DNA of 64,000 bases from Albugo candida (taxonomy: Eukaryota; Oomycota; Peronosporomycetes; Albuginales), in contig JBDOQK010000002.1 of the NCBI GenBank assembly GCA_040437565.1, positions 372,001-436,000 of the forward strand, read 5' to 3'. The number at the start of each line of letters is the position of its first letter. Positions within the stretch are counted from its first letter, which is position 1. A program made the position numbers and the translations under genes. The notes below the pieces were generated by a model, which searched no databases, had not been told where the DNA came from, and saw nothing but the letters and a program-made list of their open reading frames with translations. This document shows, in pieces, positions 1 to 11,717 of this stretch.

Positions 1-1690
1 ACGAATCAAATCTACAAATCGGTACAAGAGCAAATGAGTCAAATTCGAGCACTTTTAAGAAACCCGAATGTCGGTGGGGGCAAGACTTTCATGCCAGCTC
101 CACTGCTGCTTGATGAGCAAGGTCGACAGATCGATGAAAGTGGAAACGTTATCAATGAGAACATTGCTCCAACTATCGCTACGCTAAAAGCTAATAAAGC
201 ATCGACCCGTATTGCTCAAAATCCATACTTGGTTTTTCGGAACATCGACAAGGAGGACAAATTAGATTCATTGGATCCGAGACTTAAAGTTCGAAAGAGG
301 GAGACGTGAGTCGTATCGCTGATCTCACGATCATTGTTGAATGAAATTTTCATTGTGTCGTGTTTTAGGCGTGCCGAAAAAACGTTCAATTTTGTCAAGC
401 AAGGAACTTTTGTCAAGCAAGCAGAACAAGTGCGAGCTCGTGAGGCTAAAAGAATGCTTGCTGGATTTACATCAGGAAGAAATCCGAGAGCGTATAAAAA
501 AGAATCGATTGTAGCGGTAGACGAGGAGAAAACAGAGGTCACAAACAGAGCAGATGAAGAACTGCAATTGCCAATATCAGAGAATCTCGATGTCACAGTT
601 CCTTTGAAACCAGATTCAAATACACCTGATATCGAGTGGTGGGATGTCGCGTATCTTCCGAAGGAGAAGAAAATTATGGTTGATAAATTTGGACTTGTGA
701 AGGCAAAATGTCGTAAAGAGAATCCTGACCTCACGGTGGATTATCATGAAATGAGATTGAAGTATTGTGGTACAATGAACGTGATCGAGCATCCTTCGAA
801 GCTAAATTCGTTGAGAAGAGATAACCAGACCGTTGCATTGCCGCTGATGTTGACCGCATCGGTAAGGAACCTGAGGTATACTTACATAGAAACGTCAAAA
901 TGATGCACATTTTATTCACAGGAACGGAAAAAAATTCGTCGAAAAAATCGTGCCGAGAGCGAGAAAGAAAAACAGGACAAGATCGCTTTGGGTTTATTAC
1001 CGCCTCCGGAACCAAAAGTCAAATTATCGAATATGATGCGAGTTTTATCGGAACAAGCTGTGGCTGACCCATCAGCGATTGAGAAAAAAGTACGCCAACA
1101 AGTGGCCCAGCGGGAGAAGAATCATGAAATGCGTAATCTTGCACGAAAACTTACACCAGAGGAACGAAGGGAGAAAAAACTGCGCAAAATCAAACAAGAT
1201 GCAGCAGGTGATATCCACGTCGCGCTATTCAGGTCAGTTTGGATATTGGGCTCAGGCTCGACCAACATTTCTCTTGTTTGAGTTTCGTATTCGTAGAGTT
1301 CCTGATCTTACGAATCCGCAACATCGATTCAAAGTAGACGTAAATGCTCAACAATATCATCTTACGGGAGGTGTGGTACTGTGCAAAGAAGACGATATCA
1401 ACGTAGTGATAGTCGAAGGTGGAAAAAAAGCAGTACGACACTACACGCGATTGATGACAAGACGAATCCGTTGGAACGACAGCGCAGATGACGAGAACTC
1501 GGATTGTGATGACAACGACTCTCCCGTCAAATCAAATGGATGCGTTCTCGTGTGGGAAGGCATCGTAGCGAGAAGAGCGTTTAACACCTTCCGCTTCCAA
1601 GAGTGTCGCACTCGTACTACTGCTCGCAAAGTAATGGACACTAAAAATGTTGGTAATTACTGGGATTTAGTTGAAAATTCCATCAATTAG
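1..1690 (+). CDS. PRPF3: U4/U6 snRNP protein PRP3 homologue (5' end cut by window)
   Basis: This encodes the U4/U6-associated splicing factor PRP3, which acts in the nuclear U4/U6.U5 tri-snRNP. Four exons join in frame: 1-305, 369-861, 922-1232 and 1297-1690, with short GT..AG introns. The translated exons line up with human PRPF3 in order: a KTFNFVKQG block, the EWWD motif, VEHP-like and LGLLPPPEPK blocks, then the C-terminal domain with VVVLHKD-like and VEGGKKA stretches, CVLVWEG, and YWDL close to the stop. The third intron ends at 1296 and restores LFR-VPDLTNP, matching the family. The start lies upstream of the window, so the N-terminal region is missing. No stops or frame problems are seen. 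Identification rests on many co-linear motifs and is firm. The RP9/PAP-1 homologue, a tri-snRNP partner in humans, lies at the other end of the window. Confidence 0.93.
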
Positions 1691-1729
1691 CTGCTTCGGT
1701 ATTGTCACAACAGCCGGAGCGGTATGTTA

Positions 1730-1879
1730 CAAAACATATTGTTAAGACTTATTGNNNNNNNNNNNNNNNNNNNNNNNNNNNNNNNNNNNNNNNNNNNNNN
1801 NNNNNNNNNNNNNNNNNNNNNNNNNNNNNNNNNNNNNNNNNNNNNNNNNNNNNNCAAAACATATTGTTAAGACTTATTG
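1730..1879. repeat. Gap 1 with 25-bp flanking duplication
   Basis: Bases 1755-1854 are 100 N. The 25 bases before the gap (1730-1754) recur exactly just after it (1855-1879). This looks like a contig-end overlap that was not merged. It lies between PRP3 and the CCCH gene and breaks no gene. The rest of 1691-2057 shows no supported gene. Confidence 0.85.
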
Positions 1880-2057
1880 TGCTCTCAATTCCTAAGAATA
1901 AGTGTCAAGGATGACGTTCTGATAACAGCTGCCACAAGAATGCACCTGCAGCGACATACAATGAGCAATTGCTTTCCGTCTTTGAGAAACTCTCTTCCGT
2001 TCGCAATTGTGAACATCAGAACCAAGGAAAAAAATGACGTAAATCGACATGACGCTT

Positions 2058-2073
2058 CCTCATTTCATTTTTC
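2058..2073 (+). promoter_or_regulatory. Oomycete-type Inr/FPR core promoter of the CCCH gene
   Basis: The sequence CCTCATTTCATTTTTC resembles the fused oomycete initiator plus flanking promoter region (TCATTYY followed by a CAWTTT-like block). It lies 21 bases before the ATG at 2095, giving a very short leader as is usual in oomycetes. The match is by eye only. Confidence 0.45.
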
Positions 2074-2094
2074 TTAAGCACCTCCTCACTTGAA

Positions 2095-2754
2095 ATGCAG
2101 TCTACAATCGTGGAACGTGATAACGAAGACAATTATTGCTACTTTTCACATCCCGACAAAAACATTCAGCTTCTGGCAAATGGCGATATTGTAGACTGCT
2201 CGTACTTACCCGAGTCTGCGCGACATGATCTGTACAAGACGGAATTATGTAAGCATTTTATGGAGACGAAAATGTGTCGATACGGACGAAAATGTCAATT
2301 CGCGCACGGTATGGACGAACTTCGAGGTGTTGTGCGGCATCCAAAGTATAAAACGACGCGATGTAAGACATTTTTGACAACTGGAAAGTGCACGTATGGT
2401 TCCCGATGTCGATTTATCCATGAAAGAGACCCCGAGGATCATGTGGATGGAGAAGAATCGGAGGAAACAAGTTGGATGTCATCGGAATGCTGTGACATCA
2501 CAAACGCTTTCAATACGGGCGGTGTCTTTCAGGCGCCACTTTCGTTCAACTCACTTGCTTCTACAGAATGTTCCATGGATTATTCCACAGTCTCCGAAGA
2601 CGAGGATTTTGATTTGGATTTTCGGCAATGTCAATTATACGACGAAGAATTTGCAAGTTTCTTAGACGAGCAGCCACGTTCCAATGACACATCAAAGCAT
2701 TCACGGCTGTCGGTATTCCAAAGGATTTGCCAAGACAATGATATCAACTACTAA
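2095..2754 (+). CDS. Tandem CCCH zinc-finger protein, TIS11/tristetraprolin type
   Basis: Intronless, 219 residues. Two C-x8-C-x5-C-x3-H fingers sit at about residues 52-72 and 90-110. They are separated by the 18-residue spacer typical of tristetraprolin-like proteins, and each is preceded by a YKT lead-in (YKTELC and YKTTRC). Family members bind AU-rich elements in mRNA 3'UTRs and promote deadenylation and decay, shuttling between nucleus and cytoplasm. The C-terminal half is acidic and Ser-rich and matches nothing I recognise, so partner recruitment cannot be predicted. The ATG at 2095 is the first in frame and follows a plausible initiator. The gene converges on the importin gene, with only 98 bases between stops, so the two 3'UTRs must be short or overlap. 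Confidence 0.88.
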   Translation: MQSTIVERDNEDNYCYFSHPDKNIQLLANGDIVDCSYLPESARHDLYKTELCKHFMETKMCRYGRKCQFAHGMDELRGVVRHPKYKTTRCKTFLTTGKCTYGSRCRFIHERDPEDHVDGEESEETSWMSSECCDITNAFNTGGVFQAPLSFNSLASTECSMDYSTVSEDEDFDLDFRQCQLYDEEFASFLDEQPRSNDTSKHSRLSVFQRICQDNDINY

Positions 2755-2852
2755 AAAGCACGAGTGTTGTGGGCTCTATTTTCACTCCTTTCGTGTCATA
2801 GATTTCATATAAACAAAATGTACTTTTTCTTATTTCCATTTTCAGCGTATCT

Positions 2853-5800
2853 TTATGAGCGCTGCAAGATCTCTTGTTCCTTCAATGTCAATGCACCCCA
2901 AGCTTTGACAAGAACGGATTCGTCGATTTCTTTTCTAAATTTGAGCAATATGGCATGAATTTGAGATTTCGCGGTCACCAATAGAACGGAGCACTCGTCT
3001 TCATCGTTTGATGTCAGCTGACTGTCTTCAGAACCTTCCGCATCTGAAATCATACAAAAACGTGAGATGTCATGAGTTACAAACATATTTATCGGATTAC
3101 CTGATAAAGCTGCAAGTGCTTTAAGAATGCTCGGTAAATTGGCGTACTCGGATCCATACAATTCTGCAAAGTTATTTCCCAATAGATGTAACATGCGGTC
3201 ATGAACGTCTCGCGCCTCGACAACGTCCATTTTTAATGGCAACCAAGATAACCAAAGCGGCCATATCGCCTTGGTGTCAGCTATAGTTGGGTAGTAGATC
3301 AATAGTTTTGATACAGCGCTGACGCAGTTATCGTGAGCTGCACCCGTTTCTTCATTCTCATTGTGAGCGAGATATTCTCTCAACGCCAAAATTAACTGAA
3401 TCAGCTTCTGCAGACATTCCGGCGCGTATGGTGAAAAAGCCTGGTTGGCATTCTCCGCGGCGACGCCGATACCATAAGCGGCAGCTTGAATGATGACAGC
3501 GGACGGATCTTGTATACCTGACAGCAGATGAGTTGCGAACGAAGACATTTGCTGTCCAGGCAAAGGCTGACAGTGTTCGATTATGTCATCCATCATGCAG
3601 ATAATCTGCGCTCGGATCGCAGGAATTTGCACCAACTTGATATTTTCCATTACAAATGGGAGTAATTCAGATTGAAATACGGGGAAGAAATTGCTTTTGT
3701 GTACTTTGATAGTCCATCCGATCGCATCGATCATAGAACGAAAAATACCGTCTTCTACTTCATCTTGGACAATTTGCTTTAAAGCTTCTTCCTGGTCAAA
3801 ATCCTCGTCTTCTTGGTTCACTTGTACTCGTGCTACTCTTCTTTGAATGCATCCGATGGCTACTTGTTTAAGAATAGCTACAATTTCAGTGAGATTCTCG
3901 ATACGCACGCCAATGTCCATCCCATTATCAGCTGCATCTTTGCAGATTTCAAGAGACGATGCGATTGCCTCGGCAAATGCTCCCAGACACTCGAGATCAT
4001 CTTCGTGTTGCATTGCCTCAATAAGAATTTGAAAAAAACCATCGAAAAGTCTTTGAGGGAATTGTGGGTCGTCTTTGCCAAATCCGTGATGAAGGATCCC
4101 ATCTATCGCGGCTTCTAAAAGCTTTGCCATTGACAATGAACATACCAATCGAATATCCTCGACGTACTCAAAGCGTATCAACGGAATCATCACTTGCGCA
4201 ACCTGATCCACGTAAGGATAAAATGCTCCTTTCAAATCTAACGCGCACTGATACAGCATATTACAAGCATTTGTCTTGTCTTCCAACGCACTGGTATTGA
4301 TACGAACTTGCTGCTTCTCATTATCGCGAATCTGGATAATCATGACATCATCGTCTAAAGTATTTTCCGCATCCTCTTCATGATCGCCGATAGCAGGTGT
4401 GTAGATGTGGACATCAGGTTCGATTTGTGCTTGTGCGATCAGAGGAGGAATCACGTGTTGCAAATATGGTACAAAGTCGTTTCCGAGGACGGAACCAATT
4501 CGGACGCAGGATTGTGTAACGTATAGAACCTCTGGCCCATTCAGTGCTCCGGTTCGCTGCACTTGTAATAGAGTCTCCATGACTTCTCTTGCATCATTCA
4601 AGAAACGATCTTTGCCCACTGCTTGACCAATTAACGCGATCGTTTCCATCGACTTGCCCCGTAAAAGACTGAATTCAGATCCACTGGCATGAACTAGTAC
4701 ATTTTTCGCCACAGGAATAAAAATGTCGTAATATGCATCGAATCCAGCTCCAATCACTTTTGCGACATTTGCAATAGCTGTCATTGCTTGTTCTTGCACA
4801 GGTCGAGGACAGTTCTGGATGACATGGAAAAGAGCTTGCAACAACGATTGTGCATGCGGAAGAACGTATTTAGCCTTGCACACATTGGGATCACAGTAAT
4901 TGATAACAGCGCTAGCAGCAAGCGCGCGGATGCGAGGGATGCATTCTTGCTTCTGTAGAACGATCGTCAACGCAGGCAAAATGATTGCATGAAATTGAGC
5001 TTGAAAGTTCTTTCCACGAGGTACGATTCCAAAATCGTTTGCGAGTTGGCCGATGCAATAAATCGCGGAATACTGTACACGAGTGTGTCTGTCCTCCAAA
5101 TACGGCATTATCATTCCCATGATGGACGCAAGCTCGGAAACGAGTTGAGCTTTACACCCTTCTCCAAGTAAACATGTAGCGAAGAGTGCTGCACGACGTT
5201 TTCTCCAATCTTGCTCGGATAGATAGCTTCTGATCACAGGGATAACAACGGGTAGAATTGAATTTCCACCCAACGCGATACTCAGACGGTTTATCGCGCT
5301 TGCTCCTGCTTCACTGACGAGATTCTCATCATCGTGTGATTCCATAAACACGTCCGAAGAATCGAATTTTGAGTTCCATTCTGGATCCTCTTCGACTTCG
5401 CATATCAATTGCAAAGTAGTCGGTAATAAGCTTTGGATAAGTTGTGGCAGTTTTCGAACAGTTCCGCTCGCATTTTCACAAATCGTTACGACTAATTCGA
5501 GTGCCAAATCACGAGTTTCTGGGCAGCTTTCTTGAGAGGTCATGATCACAAGCATTGCATTTCCGAGTTGTTCCAATGAGCTTTTAAAGAATTTGGGATG
5601 TGCTTCTGCGATCTGAATAAACGACGATACTATCTCACGCAGTACTGTTTCTTCTTGCATTTTGTATAAATTCTCAATTATCTAAGCATAAATGCCAAAC
5701 AATGAATTACGTAAAAAGAGTCATTCTGTACAAACATTACACGCAACGTCAAAGGCATTATGACCAAAAATGCAGCTAGATCCTGCTGGTTATCCAAAAG

Positions 5801-6429
5801 CAGTAGAAAAGAGGCTGCAGCTTTGAGGCAAGAAACTTGCACACAGCTACTTGGGTCTTGTAGTGAAGTCACAAAGGCTTCCAAAAAAGAGCTCTTGTAA
5901 GGGAGAAGCACGTCACCAACATAATCTGCCAATTTAGTGATCAGATCGAACCCGGTTTCGCGAAGGTGATCTTGTGCAGAATTGGTGATCATCTCTGAGA
6001 TCAATTGTAAGACCTCATTCCAAGTCTGATTTTGTGTGTACGATGCAAGCGCTACTTCTGCAATGGTGTGACCCAGCTTTCGACGAATGGATGGCACGGA
6101 TTCACTCACAATTGACTCCAAAAGCTTGGATTTGACTAGAAATACTATACATAACAAGTCCTAGATTGACGCAAGGCATAAGGTATACCTGTTATCTGTG
6201 CTTGTGCGTCGAGTTGTGCGTATACACCGTGAGCATTAACATCCAATAGACGCCGAAGCAATACAATTGCGAATGTTCGCAATGCGAGGTCCGGAGAGTT
6301 ATGAATTAATTGCAGAAATTCGATAATGACTGACTGAGGATCATTCTGTATCAAATTTTTGTAGCGTTCTTCGGCTCCGGTACGCTGCGCATTGTCATTG
6401 GACGTCAATGACGTCAGTAACGATTCCAT
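2853..6429 (-). CDS. Importin-5-like karyopherin beta (RanBP5/Kap121 type)
   Basis: A HEAT-repeat nuclear import receptor of about 1,135 residues, close to human importin-5 (about 1,100). Exons on the minus strand are 6429-6189, 6135-5741 and 5681-3101, with a further likely intron at 3100-3044 before the last exon ends at 2853. The N-terminal exon has the importin-beta pattern (residues being counted off in pairs of helices, with an RTFAIVLLRRLL stretch). The second starts VKSKLLESI, aligning with the QTAIKSELL region of importin-5. Long HEAT arrays follow, with an acidic stretch near the middle. The last intron is 57 nt, divisible by three and free of stops, so an unspliced reading would add 19 residues; I favour splicing because the ends are canonical. 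The start ATG at 6429 is the first in frame. Karyopherins of this type import ribosomal proteins and histones in a RanGTP-dependent way (family knowledge). Confidence 0.9.
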
Positions 6430-6577
6430 GGCAATGGTCCAAATTGGCTGTACATTTACGCCAATGAGACGTTGTGGTCCACTTGCGTCATGTATTTTTA
6501 AAGGCAGAACATGACATAGATAGGGATAGGGATGTTAAAAAAGGGAGAGGTAATATAATTGTGTATTTTTTTTGTCA

Positions 6578-7723
6578 ATGACTTTCATCAGTGTGCCGAT
6601 GCAAACCGAGCATCCTCTTCCAAGAAGCATTGCGAATTGTGTGCGACTTATACCAGGAAATGATGTCAGTTAAGTTTCGTTGGAAAGTGGATTGTTTTTT
6701 TACTATAACATTATGAATACAGAAATGTGCAGACTGCGACGCTAGTTGTCCACAATGGTCCTCGGTATCATATGGAATTCTCATATGTCTTGCATGCGCT
6801 GGAAAGCATCGCGCACTAGGAGTCAGTATCAGTTTCGTCAAGTCATTAGAGCTGGATTCATGGTCCAAGTTGGAGCGAGTCTCTATTGAGGTATGTGCCG
6901 TAATGCCCAAATTGCTCTTTCACTTAATGTATAAAACTCAAGATTGGCGGCAACGCAAAATGGAGCAGCTTTTGTCAGGGTTGCTCCATTGACAACCTTT
7001 CTTTTTCAGAAAAATACCGTTCCGAATATGCGAAATCGTATAAACAACGGTGAGCGCTTTTCGTACTGGTAAAGTGGCTGACACTGACGATTGATTAGGA
7101 TTACATTATTAGCAAATCATTTAGCTCGACCCGAAAGAGCTGAATTATTTGGGCCGATTGCCGATAGAGAAACCAATCATATAGCCGGTCTTATTATCTG
7201 TTCATTTTCATGTGGAGAAGTGACCTCACTCGGAATGTGATTACCTGATAGTTGACCAGAGGTGTGAGGGAAGATGCAGTCAGACCGACTTACAACCAAC
7301 TCTTCGGAACATTGAGATTTCAACACTCAAGCACTGCAATGTATGGATAGTACCACTTATTCTTTGCACGCAATGTGGACTCACTTGTTTATTTAGAGGA
7401 ATCAACTATGGAAAAAGTATGAGCGCGAATTGGGTTTACATGGGCACGCTCTCGGATTCACATTAGCAAAGACAAAAGGTGGCTTTGCCGAAGTTAATAG
7501 AGTGACTAAAGGAGGTGAAGCAGATATTCTTGATGTATCCGTGGGAAGCTTTATTGTCGCAATCAATGGGCACAAAACCGCGACATACGATGAAATTGTG
7601 GAATTGATTAAAAGCACACCGCGTCCCATTCGATTTCGATTTGTTCGTCGCAAAGTCGAAAACGATATCGCACCGCTGCGCCAATATGCCAGTACTCTCA
7701 TGCCCGACAGCATCACGAGCTGA
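6578..7723 (+). CDS. ARF-GAP domain plus PDZ domain protein
   Basis: Found only by joining short exons. Exon A is 6578-6664, B 6723-6890, C 6943-7049 and D starts at 7099. Exon B encodes the ARF-GAP zinc finger C-x2-C-x16-C-x2-C (CADC..CLAC) followed by the arginine finger in GKHRALGVSIS and the SLELDSW block. Exon C continues with IGGNAKW and the KYRSEYAKSYKQR end of the domain. ARF-GAPs trigger GTP hydrolysis on ARF GTPases in vesicle coat cycles. The last exon, from about 7397, encodes a PDZ domain (about residues HALGF to RFRFV, with the carboxylate loop as ALGF instead of GLGF) and stops at 7723. Between 7180 and 7396 the exon structure is tentative: a reading with introns at about 7219-7258 and 7351-7396 stays open. 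Confidence in both domains is high; that they form one protein rests on consistent phase. Confidence 0.78.
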
Positions 7724-7930
7724 TTCAGAACACTCACATTTTCTAAATATTTCGTGGCCATCACCAATTGATCGAATTGTGATAATCAGTTCGTCACCAG
7801 CCGCCTTTTCGATTGGAGGTCCGCTTTAATATCAAAGTCGAGTTCATCATATAAATGTATAGATAAATGGATGTCTGCTTTTCACAGTACTCTTCTTCTC
7901 TATTTTTTTTGTGCTCGCAAATGACTCGAA

Positions 7931-10915
7931 TTAGACCTCTTGAGCCAGATTTGCAGTGTAATACGCATCATACGTAAAGTCTGCATCAATAGTACTTTGA
8001 TTGTCGACTCGGAGGGATGCAAACATGGATCCTTGTATCACTGTCTTCAATGTTGGGCGTTGCTCGGGGTCAAAATCTGTCATTTTTAGCAGAAGCTCCA
8101 TTGCGCCTGGAACAGAAGCAAGTCTTTGTCGACCACGTGCGATGGCATCATTAGTGCCGTCCGCGATGGAATATAGCTGACGATCTTGAGAATATGTCTC
8201 TGCAATAGAAAGCATCGTTTCGACTTGAGACCTTCCTTTTCTCACTCGCAATGTACGAGCTGAAGATGTTTTTTGCGGTCGAAGGTGTTTCTGTAGTACT
8301 GTCCAGACTGCTGGAGAATCATGTGTATAACTCGGTTGCTCATCAGGTAATCCAAATAATACAATAAACCGATACAAAGTGTGATAAAGCACCATGTCCT
8401 TGTCGTCCTCACTCACCTGACGCACCAATTTAAATGGCGAAGCAGCCCGTCCGCTCTGAAATATATCATTTCACAGTGAGTTCCGCTCTCATCAAAGATT
8501 TGGATATGTAGCATACCATCCACACAGCTTTCAGATCTCGTACGAGATGCTCTGGACATCGAACGTCAGCCATAATTTCTTCATATGGAGTTCTGGAATA
8601 TACAAATAATGAACAAGTTCGATGTGACATTTTGGAAAGGATCGGACCTGCCCGTGCATAAATGGAAAAAAGCCAAGCCTAACGAGAATGTATCAGCTTT
8701 CATAGACTGTTTGATGCGATCGCCACCCAGCAAATATTCAATTGGAGTATTTTCAAGCGTAGTAAACTGTATCAAAACTCACATCAAATTGTATCATGTA
8801 GTGTTGAAGAGGCCGTACCTGATCAATCGAAATTGGCTGCCCAATGTTCTCTACTGCTGAGTTGGCTGTTCCAAAGTCTGCAAGTTTGACCCAGTACGAA
8901 AAAGTGGGTGGCAATCGTAGCAGAAATTTATCTTTTTCTATCCCGTATAGAATTGACATATTTTCACCATCTTTAGCGAGACCTTTGTGGTTGATGTCAC
9001 ACAAGAGATAGTTCAAAAGCTATTGCAACGAACAGCCCATGAATTCAAGCTCAAGGGTTTCACAAAGGTCCTACCTTAATATCACAATGTCGCAAATGTA
9101 GACGCTCTTGGGCACAAAACAAGCTGAATACCATCTGGAAAAAAAATGGAACCACGACCGACTCGAATGGAAGCATTTGATTCACTTGTAGACTTATAAA
9201 GTGTTCCAAATCCCCACCGTCGCAATACTCCATCTGAATGTACTGGTACAAATGTCCTTGGGAATGACCTCGCGCATTATTTGCTGGACTGGAGGGGTCA
9301 TTATTGGTTTCGGATTTCGCTTGCTTCTGCGTTTTACCAGCAGGGCTTCCCCAAAAATCATTCCGCGGATACTCATCGGATAGAAACATTTCATATATTT
9401 CGACAAAATTGGGGCACCAGCGACGTCGGACCAATTCCGAAATCAGCAATGAATGTGCAACTTCTTGCTGGATAATGTGCTGCGAAGACCCGAGTCGATA
9501 TGTGCCGATATAAAAGTACATGTCATCAAAGTATATACCTCGTTGCCAGTCTCCCTGATAGCTGAGATGTCCATGACAGTAAATATAGAATAGTTTCGAG
9601 TCTTGGGGCAGAAAACCTTGTACACATCTTTGTAGGCTCCATCCGCTAGGTACATTCCCCGAGGATAAGCTGCATATACTTCAAGCATATTTTTGCGTCT
9701 TGTTTGACTACGAAAAATTCAATCAGAATCATACGTATAATGAACACATCCAGCTTCCATCACGTACTTTGAGTAATCAGCCACCCGCCATGCAATTGTT
9801 CTGCAGCAATGTTGTGTTTAGCGTACATCAGCAACCACATGAACCTTTCCTTACCTTATCGCCATATTACGCCATTCTCGAGACACGAATGCTACCACAT
9901 TATTCAGCTCAGCGGTACTCAGGTAGGTGGTGCAGATAACACTTTGCAACGCTTTCACTGGAATCAAAAACTTTTTGTGATCGCTGCGATTCAATTTTGT
10001 CGCATACTGTTGCGTAAAACAGAGTGTTTTTTCGAGCCGATCACTAACATCGTTGCTTGCGTAAGGTACGATGGATATACGCCGACCTAATCGTCCCAGA
10101 TTCGAGAGTCGACGTGCTCGGTCCCTTTTTTTGCGAGCGGAAGGTTGCGATAATATCTTTTCCATCGCAATGGCAATCTGCTCATGGCGAATTGAAGAAA
10201 GAATTCGATTGTGTTCCGCGATTGTGATTGTTTCTAGTGATTGTGCATCCAATTGTTTGAACAAATCCTTGAGAGGTGAGACCGTCTTTCTCTGTATTGC
10301 TACTGTATTCGCGACTGTATTTTGCCTCCTGTAAAAATTTGATCACTAAAAAAGAACTAGTCGACCAAAAACACGACTTACTTTAGCGAGTTGATTTTAT
10401 CTGTCGCCTTTTCTATGATTTTTTCGGTCTCTTTGATTGGAATGCTGTATATTGTTTGGCCATACAGAGTTTTCTTTTCAAAGCCCAATGAAACGAGCCA
10501 ATTGAGAAAAGCTTTATTATCGTTTTCATTCCATTTGGATATAGGATTAATGAATGCATGGCCGTAGCCGTACTTTTCACACAATTTTGACTGCCTTGAC
10601 TCTTGCATTTGCTCCATCAGATAAACTAAGAAGTTTTCAGATATGTTCTCAAAATTGAGTTTACGTTTTAGGCCAGGTTTCTTTGTTTTCTTAACATAAA
10701 TACTGTCAGACATTCCAATATATAGAGCAACTTATGTACTACTTGACTCTTTGAAAAACCACGTGCGTTGATGTCTTTTTAACGGTGTCATCGTACACGT
10801 TACGAAATCGGCGCTTTCTTATCTGTGACTTCTTACTGGCTGTAGTGCAATTTTCTTGATTTCGCTCATCCTCTGAGGACAATGGTGAGCGACAAACTCC
10901 CTGGGACATACTCAT
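7931..10915 (-). CDS. F-box / protein kinase-like fusion protein with degenerate kinase motifs
   Basis: About ten exons on the minus strand join in frame. The start is probably the ATG at 10915 (an alternative is 10713); the stop is at 7931. The N-terminal part is basic and helical. An F-box-like motif then reads IPVKALQSV, TTYLS, EL and VSREWR (near 9860-9960). A kinase-like domain follows: glycine loop LADGAYKDVYKV, a beta-3 strand with no obvious Lys (FTVMDI), a catalytic loop HCDIKLLN in place of HRDxKxxN, and an intact DFG (KLADFGTA, near 8870). The aP and W/F-helix region reads SLGLAFFHLCTG, and the C-lobe ends FDPEQRPT. The catalytic Asp, Asn and DFG Asp are present, but the VAIK lysine and the HRD arginine are not evident, so activity is uncertain. 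An F-box would suggest an SCF ubiquitin-ligase adaptor. No orthologue is recognised. Confidence 0.72.
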
Positions 10916-11212
10916 GACGAGCAATCAAATTTAACCAATCGTGAGTGTAGGTTTTGATTTGCTGAGTGCAGCGCTGACTTTTTAAAAGTACGGCATCTCA
11001 CACTTCGAGTAGCTGTTAAACGCACTTTATTGATCGCTAATAACGAGCTAAATTGATACCTTTGGATTCGGCGATTTATTTGAGAAGGGGCTTTCTAAGC
11101 GAATACATGATTTTCATGTGTTATCATCTAAAGCTTTTAACGCTCAAACTACACCGTCAAAAGATCGGCGGTATCTAGCTATAGAGTTGACCACGTAATA
11201 TTTCCAGTGAAG
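10916..11212. other. Intergenic, no gene seen
   Basis: About 300 bases upstream of the F-box/kinase gene and downstream of the small lysine-rich gene, both on the minus strand. It presumably carries the promoter of the kinase gene. I see no exon, RNA gene or repeat here. Confidence 0.5.
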
Positions 11213-11565
11213 TCATGCTTCTGTGTCCATTTTGTCCGTATTTGCGGTTTCTGCCTTCTTCTTCTCATCTCTTTCCTTTTCACGTAATCGCATGCGGCGT
11301 AACACTTTTGACGGCACTTTTTTGGTGACAGTGACCTTCTTTGCTTTCTATACGTAACATTTTTGTTCAGCGGTCAGCCTGACGATATCGATTCGAAGCT
11401 ATTTGTACCCGTTCACGTTTTTTCTTCAACAATTCTTTTCTCTCTTTTTCCAAACGTAGCTACATGCACAAGGCTTACTAGCTATTGGAGTGTGAGTAAA
11501 CACAAGCGTCATACATCCAGTTCATGCTGAGCTTTCATTTTGTCGCGATTATTCTTGCGTGACAT
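11213..11565 (-). CDS. Small lysine/arginine-rich protein, three exons
   Basis: A hidden 78-residue gene on the minus strand. Exons are 11565-11515 (17 codons), 11459-11409 (17 codons) and 11347-11213 (44 codons plus stop). Both introns (55 and 61 nt) are phase 0 with GT..AG ends. The protein starts MSRKNNRDKMKAQHEL, continues with charged helical stretches (LEKERKELLKKKRER, then KKVTVTKKVPSKVLRRMRLREKE) and ends acidic (TDKMDTEA). Composition suggests a nucleolar or ribosome-biogenesis protein, but no family is recognised. Three small exons in one frame, with exact phase and no stop, are unlikely by chance. It diverges from the EndoG gene, leaving 152 bases as a shared promoter region. Confidence 0.6.
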
Positions 11566-11717
11566 ATTGATTGAATTGACCAGTAATATGAACGGAGACT
11601 ATTGTGACCAATCGACGATATGACAATTGGAAGGCGGTCGCCACGGTTCACGACAACGTACACAACACCGTAAATATCTCGATATTTTATTAACAAGGAT
11701 GCACCAGTCTAATTACT

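Noticed and set aside
6575-6910. 111-codon minus-strand frame
   Set aside because: It lies opposite the ARF-GAP zinc-finger exon, whose Cys pattern and splice sites are convincing.
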